A stretch of DNA of 64,000 bases from Vicinamibacterales bacterium (GTDB lineage: Bacteria; Acidobacteriota; Vicinamibacteria; Vicinamibacterales; 2-12-FULL-66-21). Positions 49,863 to 59,042 of the stretch are shown in pieces. The notes beneath the pieces are model-generated. The model worked only from the letters and a program-made list of their open reading frames with translations. It made no database searches and was not told the origin of the DNA. The stretch covers positions 1 to 64,000 of the forward strand of contig DASSPH010000069.1 of the NCBI GenBank assembly GCA_035699745.1, in the 5' to 3' direction. Position 1 is the first letter of the stretch; the number at the start of each line of letters is the position of its first letter. The position numbers were made by a program, and so were the translations under genes.

Positions 49863-50660
49863 TCACCACAGCGATTTGAAGGTGTCCCACTCGGCCGTCA
49901 TCGCCGCCTGCGCCTGACGCCGCTCGCGCTGCGGCAGGCGGGCGGCGCGGTCGGGAATGATGGCCTGCAGCATCAGCCGATCGAGATCGCCGCGCAGCGC
50001 GGCGCCGCGATCGGGCGCGAGCGAGGCGCGAATCCATCCCGCCATCGCCGCCGACCACGCGCGATCGAGATCGCCGGCCGAGCGCGCGGCGGACGTGAGC
50101 CAGTAGTTCGCCGGGCCCGACGAGGGATCGCGCCGCAGCTCGGCTTCCATCCGCTCCGTGATCCGGAAATACACCATGCCGCGCTCGGAGGGGGCCTGCG
50201 CCTGCGCCTGGCGATCGAGCGCGGTCGCCCACCAGTCGAGCGCCCGCGCGTGCGCGTCGGGCGCCAGCGTCGACGATGATTCGACGATCGGCGCGAGCAG
50301 TTCGGCGGCGGGGCCGTAGCGCTCGTCGTAATAGAGCAGCGCCGCCAGTCCGACCTGCAGCTCGATCAGCTCTCTCGCATCGAGCACCGCGCGATCGACG
50401 AGCCGCAGCTCCTTGCGCGCCTCGTCGAGATCGGCGGGCGTGCTGGTCTGCCGGTAACGCTCGAGGTGAATGCGGCCGATCACCAGGCGGGCGGAGGAGG
50501 CCGTCTTGGGATTGCCCGCCGCCTCGCGCGCGGCGGTCAGCGCCTGTTCCAGCTGCCCCTGGTTGTAATAGCGGCGGGCCAGGGTGAGCTGGTCCGGCGT
50601 GCCCATCGCCGCCAGCGAGCTCACGAGGACGAACAGCACCACCGCGCCACGGGAGCCCAT
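49863..50660 (-). CDS. exported TPR-like protein
   Basis: A 265-residue exported helical-repeat protein: signal peptide (GAVVLFVLVSSLAAMG) and five or so TPR-like helical pairs (LTLARRYYNQGQLEQALTAA, YYDERYGPAAELLAPIVE, ANYWLTSAARSAGDLDRAWS). It ends 4 bp from the polA stop, convergent with it. The start is the ATG at 50660 (MGSRGAVVLF), after which the signal peptide is normal; an upstream ATG at 50714 would add 18 residues including several arginines. Its role may be a periplasmic scaffold. Confidence 0.7.
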   Translation of the reverse strand: MGSRGAVVLFVLVSSLAAMGTPDQLTLARRYYNQGQLEQALTAAREAAGNPKTASSARLVIGRIHLERYRQTSTPADLDEARKELRLVDRAVLDARELIELQVGLAALLYYDERYGPAAELLAPIVESSSTLAPDAHARALDWWATALDRQAQAQAPSERGMVYFRITERMEAELRRDPSSGPANYWLTSAARSAGDLDRAWSAAMAGWIRASLAPDRGAALRGDLDRLMLQAIIPDRAARLPQRERRQAQAAMTAEWDTFKSLW

Positions 50661-50739
50661 CCGCGGAATCCTAACACACCTGCGTGATGGCATAAGTGGT
50701 TGTCTTATCGTCACTTACCGAATGGCTCCGGCGGCCTGG

Positions 50740-50748
50740 TGCTATAAT
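50740..50748 (+). promoter_or_regulatory. extended -10 box (TGCTATAAT) for pcnB, leaderless
   Basis: TG-C-TATAAT, a perfect hexamer with the extended TGn element, ends 8 bp before the ATG at 50757. The +1 should be within two bases of the start codon. Confidence 0.65.
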
Positions 50749-50756
50749 CGGACGCG

Positions 50757-52124
50757 ATGGTGGAGCCGACCGTCATCGCGCGGTCAGAGCACTCGATTTC
50801 TCGCCGCGACATTGATCCTGACGCGCTCAAGGTTCTGTACCGCCTCCACGAGCACAACTACGTCGCGTATCTGGTCGGGGGCAGCGTGCGCGATCTGCTG
50901 CTCGGGCGGCGTCCCAAGGACTTCGACGTCGGCACCTCCGCGCACCCGCATCAGGTCAAGAAGCTCTTTCGCAACTGCTGGATCATCGGCCGCCGCTTCC
51001 GCCTCGCGCACATCAAGTACGGGCCCAAGACGATCGAGGTCGCCACGTTCCGCCGGCAGGTCGACCCATCCGAGCTGCCGGCCGATGCCGCGCAGGCGGC
51101 TGAAGCGATCGACGCGGCGATCGAGGCGTCGCCGGACATCCCGCTGCCGCCTGACGCCACCATCGAAGAGCAGGTGCAGTCGGAGGGCACGCACCTCGCC
51201 AAAGTGCGCGCGCACGATCGGCTGATCCATCGCGACAACACGTTCGGCACGCCGGAGGAAGACGCCTTCCGCCGCGACTTCACCATCAACGCGCTCTTCT
51301 ACGACATCGGCACCTACGCGATCATCGATTACGTCGGCGGCCTGCAGGATCTCGAGCATCGGCTGATCCGATCGATCGGCGACCCCGGCACGCGCTTCCT
51401 CGAAGATCCCGTCCGCATGCTGCGCGCCGTCGTCTTCGCGGCGCGGCTCGACTTCACCATCGACGAGCCGATCCTCGAGGCGTTCGACACCCACCGCCAC
51501 GAGATCGGCCGCGCCGCGCCGGCGCGCCTGATGGAGGAGTACTTCAAGATCCTGCGCTCGGGCAGCGCCGAGAAGACGTTCCGGATGCTGAAGGAGACGC
51601 GGCTGCTGCGTGAGATCACGCCGGAGCTCGACGCCGCCCCCGCCGCGCTCTGGGACGCGCTGGCGCGGCTCGACCGATATCGCCACCAGTTCCAGGGCGC
51701 CCCCGAGACGCTGACGAATGCGATCCTCGCCGGCACGCTGCTGGCGCCGCTCGGCCTCGCCGGGCGCGAGCGCCGCTTCAGCGCCGACGCGCTGGAGCGG
51801 CGGGTCGAGCTGGGCGTGCTGCCGATTCCGCGGCGCGACGTGGAGCGGCTCCATCAGATTCTCGCGCTGCAGCCGCGCCTGCACGACCTGCGCGCGCCGT
51901 TCCGCGCGCAGCGCGCGCTGCTGCACCGGCACGTCCTCGGCGAGGCGCTGACCTGGCTCGAGATTCACGGCAACCGCCCGGACGCGCTGGAGCACTGGCG
52001 CGCGCTGCAGGCCGAGCCGGGACCAGGAGCGCCGGCGGACCCGCTCACCCCGGGGGCGCCGCCCGCCTTCCGCCGGCGCCGCCGAAGGCGGCGGCGTCCG
52101 CGAACCGGGAGATCTCCCGCCTGA
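50757..52124 (+). CDS. pcnB: poly(A) polymerase / CCA-adding-like nucleotidyltransferase
   Basis: A 455-residue class-II nucleotidyltransferase. Catalytic head: YLVGGSVRDLLLGRRPKDFD, with the two Asp of the metal site, then LFRNCWIIGRRFRLAHI, the signature that separates bacterial poly(A) polymerases from CCA enzymes, RRDFTINALFYD, and the RNA-binding neck (DPVRMLRAVVFAARLDF). The C-terminal 15 residues are nearly all Arg (RRRRRRRRRPRTGRSPA), as in other PcnB basic tails. It adds 3' poly(A) that marks RNA for decay. A perfect extended -10 box lies just upstream. Confidence 0.93.
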   Translation: MVEPTVIARSEHSISRRDIDPDALKVLYRLHEHNYVAYLVGGSVRDLLLGRRPKDFDVGTSAHPHQVKKLFRNCWIIGRRFRLAHIKYGPKTIEVATFRRQVDPSELPADAAQAAEAIDAAIEASPDIPLPPDATIEEQVQSEGTHLAKVRAHDRLIHRDNTFGTPEEDAFRRDFTINALFYDIGTYAIIDYVGGLQDLEHRLIRSIGDPGTRFLEDPVRMLRAVVFAARLDFTIDEPILEAFDTHRHEIGRAAPARLMEEYFKILRSGSAEKTFRMLKETRLLREITPELDAAPAALWDALARLDRYRHQFQGAPETLTNAILAGTLLAPLGLAGRERRFSADALERRVELGVLPIPRRDVERLHQILALQPRLHDLRAPFRAQRALLHRHVLGEALTWLEIHGNRPDALEHWRALQAEPGPGAPADPLTPGAPPAFRRRRRRRRRPRTGRSPA

Positions 52125-52433
52125 AGGTTCTTCCGCCGAATCCTGCTGTTCTTGAACGCCGCCCGGCCGCCGTGGTCCCGAATGCCGAGGTGGCGCGACC
52201 TGCTGCAAGCAGGCGGATCATGCGCCGATATTACCCGTAAGCGGCCACGAGGAACCATCCGGCACCATACGCATGAGCTTAAGTGACTGAAACGAAAAGG
52301 TTTAGTTGCCCATAAGTTCTGCTTCCATTTGCGTCCCACTCGGCGTATACCTTTCCGTTACATCCGGCCGCACGCCGGTCCCGGTTCGGCGTCGAGTTGC
52401 GGCATCTGGCAGGCATAAGTGGGAGGAGGAACA
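52125..52433. other. 309-bp intergenic region upstream of the TonB-dependent receptor
   Basis: No gene seen. It holds a small hairpin, CCTGCT-gca-AGCAGG, at about 52200-52214, an AT-richer stretch around 52280-52360 that should contain the receptor promoter (no convincing -35/-10 pair), and at its end a strong SD (gggaggagga, 52421-52430) before the GTG at 52434. An 11-bp string GGCATAAGTGG is shared with the region upstream of pcnB (about 50689) and is probably chance. Confidence 0.5.
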
Positions 52434-55400
52434 GTGATCCACGTTTCTCGGACGTCGGCGCAACGCTGGTGTGCCAGCGGGCTGCTGATCGGAGCGCTAC
52501 TGCTGCTCACGTCGTCGGCGACGATCGCGCAGGTGCTGTACGGCAGCATCGTGGGAGTCGTGAAGGATCCGCAGGGCGGCAACGTGCCCGGCGCGACGGT
52601 CACGATCGTCAACAAAGACACCAACCTCACCAGGGAAGCCACGACGGACGCGGAAGGAGGCTACACGTTCAACAACGTGCAGGCGGGCCGCTACGACGTG
52701 AAGGTGACGCTGCAGGGGTTCCGCGAGAATGTCCGCACGGGCGTCCCGGTCAGCATCGGCGAGATCTCCCGCGTGGACCTGACGCTCGAAGTCGGCACGG
52801 TCAGTGAGACCGTGACGGTCGCCTCGGAGGCGCAGCTCCTCCAGACCGACAAGGCCGACGTCAGCACCGAACTCAAGTCGCAGGAACTGACCTCGATGCC
52901 GCTGAACCGGTTCCGCAACTACCAGGCGCTCATCAACCTGGTGCCGGGGACGACGCCGATGGCGTTCGGCAACGCGGAGACCGACACGCCCGCCCGTTCG
53001 CTGGCCACCAACGTCAACGGCCAGGTCAACACCAACAACTCGACCCGGACCGACGGCGCCACGAACATGAACATCTGGCTGCCGAACCACAACATGTACA
53101 TCTCGCCGGCCGAGACGATCGACACGGTCAACATCTCGACCAGCAGCTTCGACGCCGAGCAGGGGATGGCCGGCGGCGCGGCGGTGACGGTGGTGACGAA
53201 GTCCGGGACGAACAAATTCAAGGGGTCGGCCTTCGAGTTCTACAACAGCGACAAGCTGAACGCGACGCCGCGGTTCTTCGGGTCGGGCGCAACCCCACCC
53301 AAGCTGCCGGTGAAGGCGAACACGTATGGCGGCACGATCGGCGGTCCGGTTCGTCGCAATGCGGTGTTCTTCTTCGGGTCGTTCGAAGGCTACAAGCGCG
53401 AGCAGAGCCTGTTTACGTTCTTCACGGTCCCGAATGAAGCGCTGCGCCGTGGCGACTTCAGCGGCGCCGTGAACACGAACGGCTCCATCCAGAACATTTA
53501 CGATCCGTCGACCGGCAACACCGACGGCACCAACCGGACGCAGTTCGCCAACAACGTCATTCCGACGAACCGCATCGACCCGATCGCTCTCAAGGTGCTG
53601 CAGTTGTTCCCGCTGCCGACCCAGCCCGGCATCGGCGCCGGCGGCCTGACCAACAACTATCGCCGCCAGGAAGATCGCACGGTCGATCGCGACAATTTCG
53701 ACCTGAAGCTGAACTGGAACCGGACGGCGGCGAACCAGTTGTGGGGCAAGGTCAGCTACATGAACGCGGTCGTCGACGACCTCACCAACTACCTCGGTCC
53801 GGACCCGAACGCGGAAGGTGATGGCGGCTTCACGAAGGTCTACCAGATCACCGGCGGTCAGACCTGGACGATGACCCCGACGCTGCTGATGGACATGACG
53901 TTCGGGTTCTCGCGCCAGAAGCAGGATGTCTACGGGCCCGACTTCAATGCCGGCAACTTCGGTCTCGACGTGCTCGGCATTCCCGGCACCAACGATCAGG
54001 GCATCGGCGACCAGCGCTATGCGGGCTACCCGCAGTTCGATACCGGGTTCAGTGCGGTCGGCAATCGCGACGGCTGGAACCCCATCTTCCGCGACGAGCG
54101 GACCTACTCGTTGGCCACGAACGTGTCGAAGATCAAGGGACGCCACGACGTTCGCGGCGGCTACTTCGTCAACTTCATGTATCTCGATCACTGGCAGCCG
54201 GAAACCGGCAATCCGCGCGGCCGTTTCGAGTTCAGAGGCAACGTGACGGCGCTCAACGCGTCGGGGGCGCAGTCATCGAACTTCTACAACCAGTACGCGT
54301 CGTTCCTGCTCGGACTCGTCGGCACCGCGTCGAAGAGCGTGCAGAACGAACTGATGACCGCTCGCGAATGGCAGCACGCACTGTTCATCCGCGACCGCTG
54401 GAACGTCAGCTCCAGGCTGACGCTCGACCTCGGCCTGCGCTGGGAGTTCTACCCGATCATGACGCGCGCCGATGGCCGCGGCATCGACCGGCTGGATCTC
54501 GACAACCCCGACTTCGCCCGTCGTCTCGATGTGCTCGTCGCCGGTCGCGGCGGGAACCCGCAGAGCAGCGGGATGGAGGCCAGCTTCGACAACTTCGCGC
54601 CGCGCGTCGGCGGCATCTACCGTCTGAACGACAAAACGGTGCTCCGCGCCGGCTACGGCCTGACCTTCAACGCGACCCCGTGGGCGCGCGCGCTGCGTGG
54701 CGACAACGACTACCCCGTCACCATCGCGTCGAGCAGCTCAAATCCGGGGCAGTGGCTGCCGTATGGCACGTTCGCGCAGGGCATCCCGATCCTGCGGGGC
54801 CCGGACGTCAGCTCGGGCCGGGTGCTGCTCGATCGCACGGCCGCGGTCTACACGCCGGAAGTGGGCAACGTCGATCGCGGCGAGGTCCACACCTGGAACG
54901 TCGCGTTCGAGCGTCGTCTTCCGCTCGACGTCTCGGTGGACGTCGCCTACGTCGGCGCCAAGGGCATCGGCGGCTACGCCGCGGTCGACGTCAACGCGCC
55001 GCAGACGCTCGGCGTCGGTGACGCCGGCCGTCCCTACGCGTCGCTCGGTCGCATCCTGGCCATCAACTCCTGGGGTCAGCGCCTGAAGACCGACTACGAC
55101 TCGCTGCAGATCGCTCTGAACAAGCCCTTCACGAGAGGGCTGCTCTTCAAGGGAGCCTACACCCTCAGCAAGTCGATGAACGAGAGCGACAACGACGGGC
55201 GGGCGACTCTGAGCTATAACACGCCGAGCGAGTTGCACCGCAACTGGGCACCGGCCGGATTCGACCGGCGGCACAACTTCCAGTTGGGTTTCGCCTACCA
55301 GCTGCCGTGGCAGAGCCAGGGCTCGCTGGGCTCGAGCCCGGTTGGCTGGGTGATCAACGACTGGCAGATCAACGGCGTTTTCGCGGCATTCAGCGGTACG

Positions 55401-55805
55401 CCGTTCACCGTGACCGCGAGCGGCACCAGCCTGAACACTCCGAACAACCTGCAGACCGCCGATCAGGCCAAGGAGTTCACGGTGCTGGGCGACATCGGCG
55501 CCTCGGGTCCCTGGTTCGATCGGACGTCGTTCACGCAACCGACGGGGGTGCGCTTCGGCAACACCGGCCGGAACCAGTTCTACGGACCCGGCGCCTATAA
55601 CCTGGACTTCTCGGTGTTCCGCATGTTCCCGGTGGGTGGCGCCAAGCGTCTCGAGTTCCGTGTCGAAGCCGGGAACGTGCTCAACCACGCGGTCTATGGC
55701 AACCCGCAGGGCAGCATTACCTCCGGAACGTACGGCCAGATCACGGGCATCAACGGGAACTACCCGGAGCGCATGGTGCGTCTCGGGCTGCGGTTCACGT
55801 TCTAA
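52434..55805 (+). CDS. Oar-like TonB-dependent receptor with N-terminal carboxypeptidase-regulatory domain
   Basis: A 1,123-residue outer-membrane receptor. Signal peptide to SSATIAQ, a CarboxypepD_reg domain (about 38-120: GSIVGVVKDPQGGNVPGATV), a plug (about 125-250) with VTVVTKSGTNKFKGSAFEF, and a large barrel ending RMVRLGLRFTF with the terminal Phe. This is the Oar/SusC-like type abundant in Acidobacteriota, taking up glycans, peptides or siderophores by TonB force. Start is the GTG 4 bp after the SD gggaggagga; an upstream GTG at 52419 precedes that SD. A near paralogue lies at 61774. Followed by a heptamer array, a clear terminator, and the TPR-CRTAC1 pair. Confidence 0.93.
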   Translation: MIHVSRTSAQRWCASGLLIGALLLLTSSATIAQVLYGSIVGVVKDPQGGNVPGATVTIVNKDTNLTREATTDAEGGYTFNNVQAGRYDVKVTLQGFRENVRTGVPVSIGEISRVDLTLEVGTVSETVTVASEAQLLQTDKADVSTELKSQELTSMPLNRFRNYQALINLVPGTTPMAFGNAETDTPARSLATNVNGQVNTNNSTRTDGATNMNIWLPNHNMYISPAETIDTVNISTSSFDAEQGMAGGAAVTVVTKSGTNKFKGSAFEFYNSDKLNATPRFFGSGATPPKLPVKANTYGGTIGGPVRRNAVFFFGSFEGYKREQSLFTFFTVPNEALRRGDFSGAVNTNGSIQNIYDPSTGNTDGTNRTQFANNVIPTNRIDPIALKVLQLFPLPTQPGIGAGGLTNNYRRQEDRTVDRDNFDLKLNWNRTAANQLWGKVSYMNAVVDDLTNYLGPDPNAEGDGGFTKVYQITGGQTWTMTPTLLMDMTFGFSRQKQDVYGPDFNAGNFGLDVLGIPGTNDQGIGDQRYAGYPQFDTGFSAVGNRDGWNPIFRDERTYSLATNVSKIKGRHDVRGGYFVNFMYLDHWQPETGNPRGRFEFRGNVTALNASGAQSSNFYNQYASFLLGLVGTASKSVQNELMTAREWQHALFIRDRWNVSSRLTLDLGLRWEFYPIMTRADGRGIDRLDLDNPDFARRLDVLVAGRGGNPQSSGMEASFDNFAPRVGGIYRLNDKTVLRAGYGLTFNATPWARALRGDNDYPVTIASSSSNPGQWLPYGTFAQGIPILRGPDVSSGRVLLDRTAAVYTPEVGNVDRGEVHTWNVAFERRLPLDVSVDVAYVGAKGIGGYAAVDVNAPQTLGVGDAGRPYASLGRILAINSWGQRLKTDYDSLQIALNKPFTRGLLFKGAYTLSKSMNESDNDGRATLSYNTPSELHRNWAPAGFDRRHNFQLGFAYQLPWQSQGSLGSSPVGWVINDWQINGVFAAFSGTPFTVTASGTSLNTPNNLQTADQAKEFTVLGDIGASGPWFDRTSFTQPTGVRFGNTGRNQFYGPGAYNLDFSVFRMFPVGGAKRLEFRVEAGNVLNHAVYGNPQGSITSGTYGQITGINGNYPERMVRLGLRFTF

Positions 55806-55846
55806 ACCGGCGACCGGTTACCGGTTACCGGTTACCGGAAACCGGG
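55805..55846. repeat. 7-bp tandem array (TACCGGT x6)
   Basis: Units aaccggc, gaccggt, taccggt, taccggt, taccgga, aaccggg start at the receptor stop codon and end 9 bp before the terminator. Unit shared with 2064-2084. Confidence 0.8.
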
Positions 55847-55855
55847 TAATCTGCA

Positions 55856-55885
55856 GGGGCGCGGCATCCATGCCGCGCCCCTTTT
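55856..55885 (+). terminator. rho-independent terminator
   Basis: GGGGCGCGGC-atccat-GCCGCGCCCC is a perfect 10-bp stem (12 if the AT pairs are counted) followed at once by TTTT. It ends the receptor transcript; the next gene's ATG is 8 bp after the T run. Confidence 0.85.
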
Positions 55886-55892
55886 CATTTCC

Positions 55893-57272
55893 ATGCGCGC
55901 GCTCGTACCCGGCCTCGTCGTGCTCACGCTGCTGCAGCCCGCGGCGCAGCCGCCGCTGCCCGCGCTGGCGCTCGACAGCTACCCGGCAGCGGCGCGGACG
56001 GCGATCGCGCGCGCCTATCAGGCGGCACAGGCGGCGCCCGGCGAGGCGCAGGCCGCCGGGCACCTGGGACGCGTGCTGCACGCGTGGGAACAGTGGGAGG
56101 CGGCGCGCGCCGCATACGCGCGCGCGTCGGCGCTCGCGCCCAAGGCTCACGAATGGCGATACCTGGAGGGGCTCGTGCTGGTGCGGCTCGCCCGCCCCGA
56201 TCTGGCGGTCGACGCTCTTCGCGCGGCGCTGGCGCGCGAGCCCACCTATCTGCCGGCGCGGCTGAAGCTGGCGGAAGCGCTGCTCGACGCCGGCGACCTG
56301 GCAGAGAGCCGGACGCGCTTCACCGAACTCACCGATCCATCCTGCGCGCCGGCGGTGCAGTTCGGCCTCGGCACGATCGCGGCGCGCGAGGGGCGCCACG
56401 CGGACGCGGTGTCGCACCTCGAGCGCGCCGTCGCCCTCTTTCCCGAGTTCGCTGCCGCGCACTATGCGCTGGCGCGTTCGTATCGCGCCCTCGGCCGGGT
56501 CGCGGACGCGGAAGCGGCGCTTGCCAGGCATGCGCGGTTCGGCGCGCGCTGGCCGGCGATTCCGGATCCGCTCGCCGAATCGGTCGCGGCCCTGCGCGCC
56601 GATCCGGGCGCGCTCCTGCAGCGCGGCGTGAAACAGGCGGAGGCCGGCGAGGTGGAGGCCGCCATCGCGTCGCACGAAGCGGCGCTGGCGCTCAACCCGT
56701 CGTTCGCGCAGGCGCACGCCAACCTGATCTCGCTCTACGGGCGCGCGCGCAACTGGAGCAAAGCCGAAGAGCACTACCGCGCCGTCGTCGCGCTCGCCGT
56801 CAACGTCGCCGACGCGCACTATGACTATGGCGTGCTCCTGGGAATGCAGGAGCGGTGGGACGCCGCCGCGGACGCGTATCGCAAGACGCTCGAGCTCAAT
56901 CCGCAGCACGCCCAGGCGCGCAACAATCTCGGCCAGATGCTCGAGCGGCTGGGACGGCCGGCCGACGCCGCCGCCGAGTACCGCCTCGCCGTCGAGAGCC
57001 AGCCGACGCTGCGCATCGCACGCTTCAACCTCGGCCGCATGCTGATCGCGCAGGGAGCCAACGACGCCGCAGCCGCCGAGCTGTCGAAGATTACCGAGCC
57101 ACGCGACGCGGAGGCGCCGCGCTATCTGTTCGCGCTGGCCACGGCGCACCTGCGCGCGGGGCGCCGCGACGAGGCCATCCGGTGGGCGATGGATGCTAAG
57201 GGGCTGGCGGAGCGCTTCGGCGACACCGCGCTCGCGGCGGCGATTGAGAAGGATCTGGCGAGGATTCGATGA
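55893..57272 (+). CDS. TPR-repeat protein, exported
   Basis: A 459-residue protein with a short N-terminal hydrophobic segment (LVPGLVVLTLLQPAAQP) and ten or more TPR units over its whole length (for example AAHYALARSYRALGRVADAE, AHANLISLYGRARNWSKAEE, ARNNLGQMLERLGRPADAAA). It overlaps the CRTAC1 gene by 4 bp (ATGA). TPR plus CRTAC1/ASPIC pairs are common beside Oar receptors in this phylum and are thought to be surface or periplasmic binding assemblies. Confidence 0.85.
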   Translation: MRALVPGLVVLTLLQPAAQPPLPALALDSYPAAARTAIARAYQAAQAAPGEAQAAGHLGRVLHAWEQWEAARAAYARASALAPKAHEWRYLEGLVLVRLARPDLAVDALRAALAREPTYLPARLKLAEALLDAGDLAESRTRFTELTDPSCAPAVQFGLGTIAAREGRHADAVSHLERAVALFPEFAAAHYALARSYRALGRVADAEAALARHARFGARWPAIPDPLAESVAALRADPGALLQRGVKQAEAGEVEAAIASHEAALALNPSFAQAHANLISLYGRARNWSKAEEHYRAVVALAVNVADAHYDYGVLLGMQERWDAAADAYRKTLELNPQHAQARNNLGQMLERLGRPADAAAEYRLAVESQPTLRIARFNLGRMLIAQGANDAAAAELSKITEPRDAEAPRYLFALATAHLRAGRRDEAIRWAMDAKGLAERFGDTALAAAIEKDLARIR

Positions 57273-58990
57273 GCAGAGCGTTCGTGTCGATCGGGATGGC
57301 GATCGGCATTCTGATTCTCCGGCCCGAAGGCCGGAGCTCCCTGCAGATCTCGATCGACGCCCAGGCGCCGCTGTTCGTGGACGGCGCGGAATCCTCCGGA
57401 CTGAAATTCGTTCACGTCACGGGTGAGACCGGTCAGTACTACATGGCCGAGCAGATGGGCGCGGGAGTGGCGCTGTTCGATTACGACGGCGACGACGACC
57501 TCGACGTGTTCCTGGTGCAGGGGGGGCCCGCCTTCGGGGCGGGCAAGCCGGAACGGGCGGCGAACCAGAATCCTGGCAGCCGGCTGTTCCGCAACGATCT
57601 CTCCGTCACGCCGGATGGCAGGCGCACGCTGCGCTTCACCGACGTCACCGCCGCGGCGGGCGTGGGCTTCCGCGGCTACGGCATGGGCGTCGCAGTCGGC
57701 GACTACGACAACGACCAGCGGCTCGATCTCGTCGTCACCGGCTTCGAGACGGCGGCGCTGTATCACAACAACGGCAACGGCACCTTCAGCGACGTCACCG
57801 CGAAGTCGGGCATCCGCGAACGGCTGTGGAGCACGAGCGCCGCCTTCGTCGACTACGATCGTGACGGGCGGCTGGATCTCTTCGTGGCGCGCTATCTGGA
57901 TTTCACGCCGGCCGGCAACAAGGTGTGCCACGACGCCGTCGGGGCCCGCGACTACTGCAGCCCGCGCGCCTACAAACCGGTACCCGCGGCGCTCTATCAC
58001 AACGCCGGCAACGGCACCTTCACGAACGTCAGCGATGCGGCGGGCATCAGCAAGGCGTACGGCGCCGGACTGGGCGTCGCGACCGGGGACTACAACGGCG
58101 ACGGCTGGCTCGACCTCTACGTCGCCAACGACGCCACGCCGAACCAGTTGTGGATCAACACCGGCAAGGGCACGTTCCGGGACGAAGGGATGCTCTCGGG
58201 GGCCGCGGTGAACGCCGCCGGCAATCCCGAAGGCAGCATGGGGATCGCGTCGGGAGACTTCGACACGGATGGCGACGAGGATCTCTTCGTCACCAACATC
58301 GTCGGCGAGACCTTCGCGCTGTACGTCAACGACGGAAAGGGAGTGTTCGAGGACCTGCGCACGCGCGCCGGGCTCGCCGGCCCGACCGCGCCGTATACCG
58401 GCTTCGGCACGGACTGGTTCGACTACGACAACGACGGCCGGCTCGATCTGTTCGTCACCAACGGCGCGGTGAACATCGTCGAGGCGCAGCGCGGCAGGCC
58501 GCGGCCGTTCCGCATGAAGAATCAGTTGTTCCGTAACACCGGCAGCGGACGGTTCGTCGAAACCGGCGGCTCGGCGGGGCCGGCGTTCGCGCGCACCGAC
58601 ATCGGCCGCGGCGCCGCCTTCGGCGACGTCGACAACGACGGCGACGTCGACATCGCCGTCACCAACAATGGCGGGCCGGCCAGCCTGCTGTTGAACCAGT
58701 CGGTGGAGTCGAAGAGCGCGCATCACTGGATCGGGATTTCGCTGCGGCAGGCGTCCGGGAACCGCTTCGCGTTCGGCGCGTGGGTCGGGATCGAGCGCGC
58801 CGGGCAGCCGACGCTGTGGCGCCGCGTGCGCACCGACGGGAGCTATCTCTCGGCGAGCGACGTGCGCCTGCACTTCGGTCTTGGCGCGTCGCCGGCGATC
58901 ACTGCCGTCGTCATTCAGTGGCCCGACGGCCAGCGCGAGCGGCGGACCGGCATTGCCGTCGACCGGATCGTCACTGTGGCGCGGCAGTAG
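57269..58990 (+). CDS. CRTAC1-like FG-GAP/ASPIC-UnbV protein
   Basis: A 573-residue exported protein with an N-terminal hydrophobic segment (VSIGMAIGILIL), several FG-GAP/VCBS calcium-binding repeats (DYDGDDDLDVFLVQ, DYDNDQRLDLVV, DYNGDGWLDLYVANDA, DYDNDGRLDLFVTNG, DVDNDGDVDIAVTNNGG) that build a beta propeller, and a C-terminal ASPIC/UnbV domain (about 485-570: IGISLRQASGNRFAFGAWVG). It should bind Ca2+ and an extracellular ligand. Translationally coupled to the upstream TPR gene; convergent with the regulator that follows. Confidence 0.92.
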   Translation: MSRAFVSIGMAIGILILRPEGRSSLQISIDAQAPLFVDGAESSGLKFVHVTGETGQYYMAEQMGAGVALFDYDGDDDLDVFLVQGGPAFGAGKPERAANQNPGSRLFRNDLSVTPDGRRTLRFTDVTAAAGVGFRGYGMGVAVGDYDNDQRLDLVVTGFETAALYHNNGNGTFSDVTAKSGIRERLWSTSAAFVDYDRDGRLDLFVARYLDFTPAGNKVCHDAVGARDYCSPRAYKPVPAALYHNAGNGTFTNVSDAAGISKAYGAGLGVATGDYNGDGWLDLYVANDATPNQLWINTGKGTFRDEGMLSGAAVNAAGNPEGSMGIASGDFDTDGDEDLFVTNIVGETFALYVNDGKGVFEDLRTRAGLAGPTAPYTGFGTDWFDYDNDGRLDLFVTNGAVNIVEAQRGRPRPFRMKNQLFRNTGSGRFVETGGSAGPAFARTDIGRGAAFGDVDNDGDVDIAVTNNGGPASLLLNQSVESKSAHHWIGISLRQASGNRFAFGAWVGIERAGQPTLWRRVRTDGSYLSASDVRLHFGLGASPAITAVVIQWPDGQRERRTGIAVDRIVTVARQ

Positions 58991-59042
58991 CCTTCGCCGT
59001 CGCGGATCACAAGGACTGCTCCTCGTTCGTGGGCTTCCCCGG

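Noticed and set aside
50689-52423. Shared GGCATAAGTGG upstream of pcnB and of the receptor
   Set aside because: Only 11 bp, in different positions relative to starts, no dyad; likely chance.
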